Below, in pieces: positions 6,592-6,816 of a stretch of DNA of 6,816 bases; positions within the stretch are counted from its first letter, which is position 1; the number at the start of each line of letters is the position of its first letter. This DNA comes from Clostridia bacterium. Lineage in GTDB: Bacteria > Bacillota > Clostridia > Oscillospirales > Acutalibacteraceae. The stretch lies in NCBI GenBank assembly GCA_900769775.1, contig CAAGHT010000021.1:1-6816 (forward strand), written 5' to 3'. The position numbers and the translations under genes were made by a program. Below the pieces are notes generated by a model. It searched no databases. It saw only the letters and a program-made list of their open reading frames with translations, and was not told where the DNA came from.

Positions 6592-6606
6592 AGCAGACTA
6601 CCCTTT
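6588..6606 (-). promoter_or_regulatory. TTGA stop/start overlap and ribosome binding site, miaA to HlyD-like gene
   Basis: On the minus strand the TTG start (6589-6591) and the miaA TGA stop (6588-6590) overlap as TTGA, a TTG version of the common ATGA coupling junction. AAAGGG (6601-6606), inside the miaA 3' end, is spaced 9 nt from the TTG. This decides the start of the HlyD-like gene and suggests translation partly coupled to MiaA. Confidence 0.75.
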
Positions 6607-6815
6607 CTGTAAATTTTTATTGCCTCGGATAAAATATCCTCGGTCTTATCAATATCTATCCAAACGATGCGCTCATCTCTCGAAAACCAGGTGAGCTGAC
6701 GCTTGGCATATCTTCTCGTTTCTCTTTTGAGGGTTTCTACCGCTTCGCTAAGAGGTATCTCTCCCTCAAAATAGGGAAAAAATTCTTTATGGCCTATCGC
6801 CTGAACGGAGGTTGC
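6588..6815 (-). CDS. miaA: tRNA dimethylallyltransferase MiaA, C-terminal part only
   Basis: MiaA transfers a dimethylallyl group to N6 of A37 in tRNAs that read codons starting with U, the first step towards ms2i6A. Only the last 75 codons and the TGA stop lie in the window; the N-terminus, with the P-loop and catalytic residues, is beyond the right edge. The frame was read by hand and shows family hallmarks: QAIGHKEF, where QAIGYKEF is common; then [29 protein letters not shown] in overlapping blocks, with the diagnostic [11 protein letters not shown] in place of ARRQxTWF; and a late VWIDID. It ends [12 protein letters not shown]. The gene overlaps the HlyD-like start by 4 nt and is likely an upstream member of the same operon. 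The family call is secure despite the fragment length. Confidence 0.93.
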   Translation of the reverse strand, partial: ATSVQAIGHKEFFPYFEGEIPLSEAVETLKRETRRYAKRQLTWFSRDERIVWIDIDKTEDILSEAIKIYRKGSLL

Positions 6816-6816
6816 A

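Overview
The window is a single, densely packed minus-strand gene cluster that reads from the right edge to the left edge. It most resembles a low-to-moderate GC Firmicute of class Clostridia, possibly an Oscillospiraceae/Ruminococcaceae-type gut anaerobe. This rests on three things: gene content and order related to the Bacillus ylmE-sepF(ylmF)-ylmG-ylmH-divIVA-ileS cluster, good Shine-Dalgarno sites before most genes, and a cysteine-rich IleRS insert. The genus cannot be fixed from sequence alone.

In transcription order: (1) the C-terminal 75 codons of miaA, a tRNA A37 prenyltransferase (6588-6815); (2) a 400-aa membrane-anchored HlyD/adaptor-like protein (5389-6591), started by TTG inside the miaA stop; (3) yggS/ylmE, a PLP homeostasis protein (4698-5411), overlapping the HlyD-like gene by 23 nt; (4) sepF, an FtsZ membrane anchor (4234-4680); (5) ylmH, an S4-domain RNA-binding protein (3494-4234), joined to sepF by a TAATG overlap; (6) divIVA, a membrane-curvature/polar scaffold with an extended coiled coil and acidic tail (2651-3472); (7) ileS, isoleucyl-tRNA synthetase, 873 codons present and the C-terminal end cut off at the left edge (1-2619).

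No intergenic gap exceeds 31 nt. I see no internal terminator, T-box leader, promoter, RNA gene, mobile element or CRISPR array, so the cluster probably behaves as one operon. Its promoter would lie off the right edge and its terminator off the left edge. It mixes division functions (SepF, DivIVA, possibly the HlyD-like protein) with translation and tRNA functions (MiaA, YlmH, IleRS) and vitamin B6 handling (YggS).

This is mostly a conserved housekeeping region, and I find no clearly new multi-gene system. Points worth a second look are the HlyD-like protein inserted in a division cluster with no visible transporter partner, the absence of ylmG, an HLGT in place of HIGH in IleRS, non-canonical residues at the DivIVA membrane-binding tip and in the SepF core, and the tight translational-coupling junctions.
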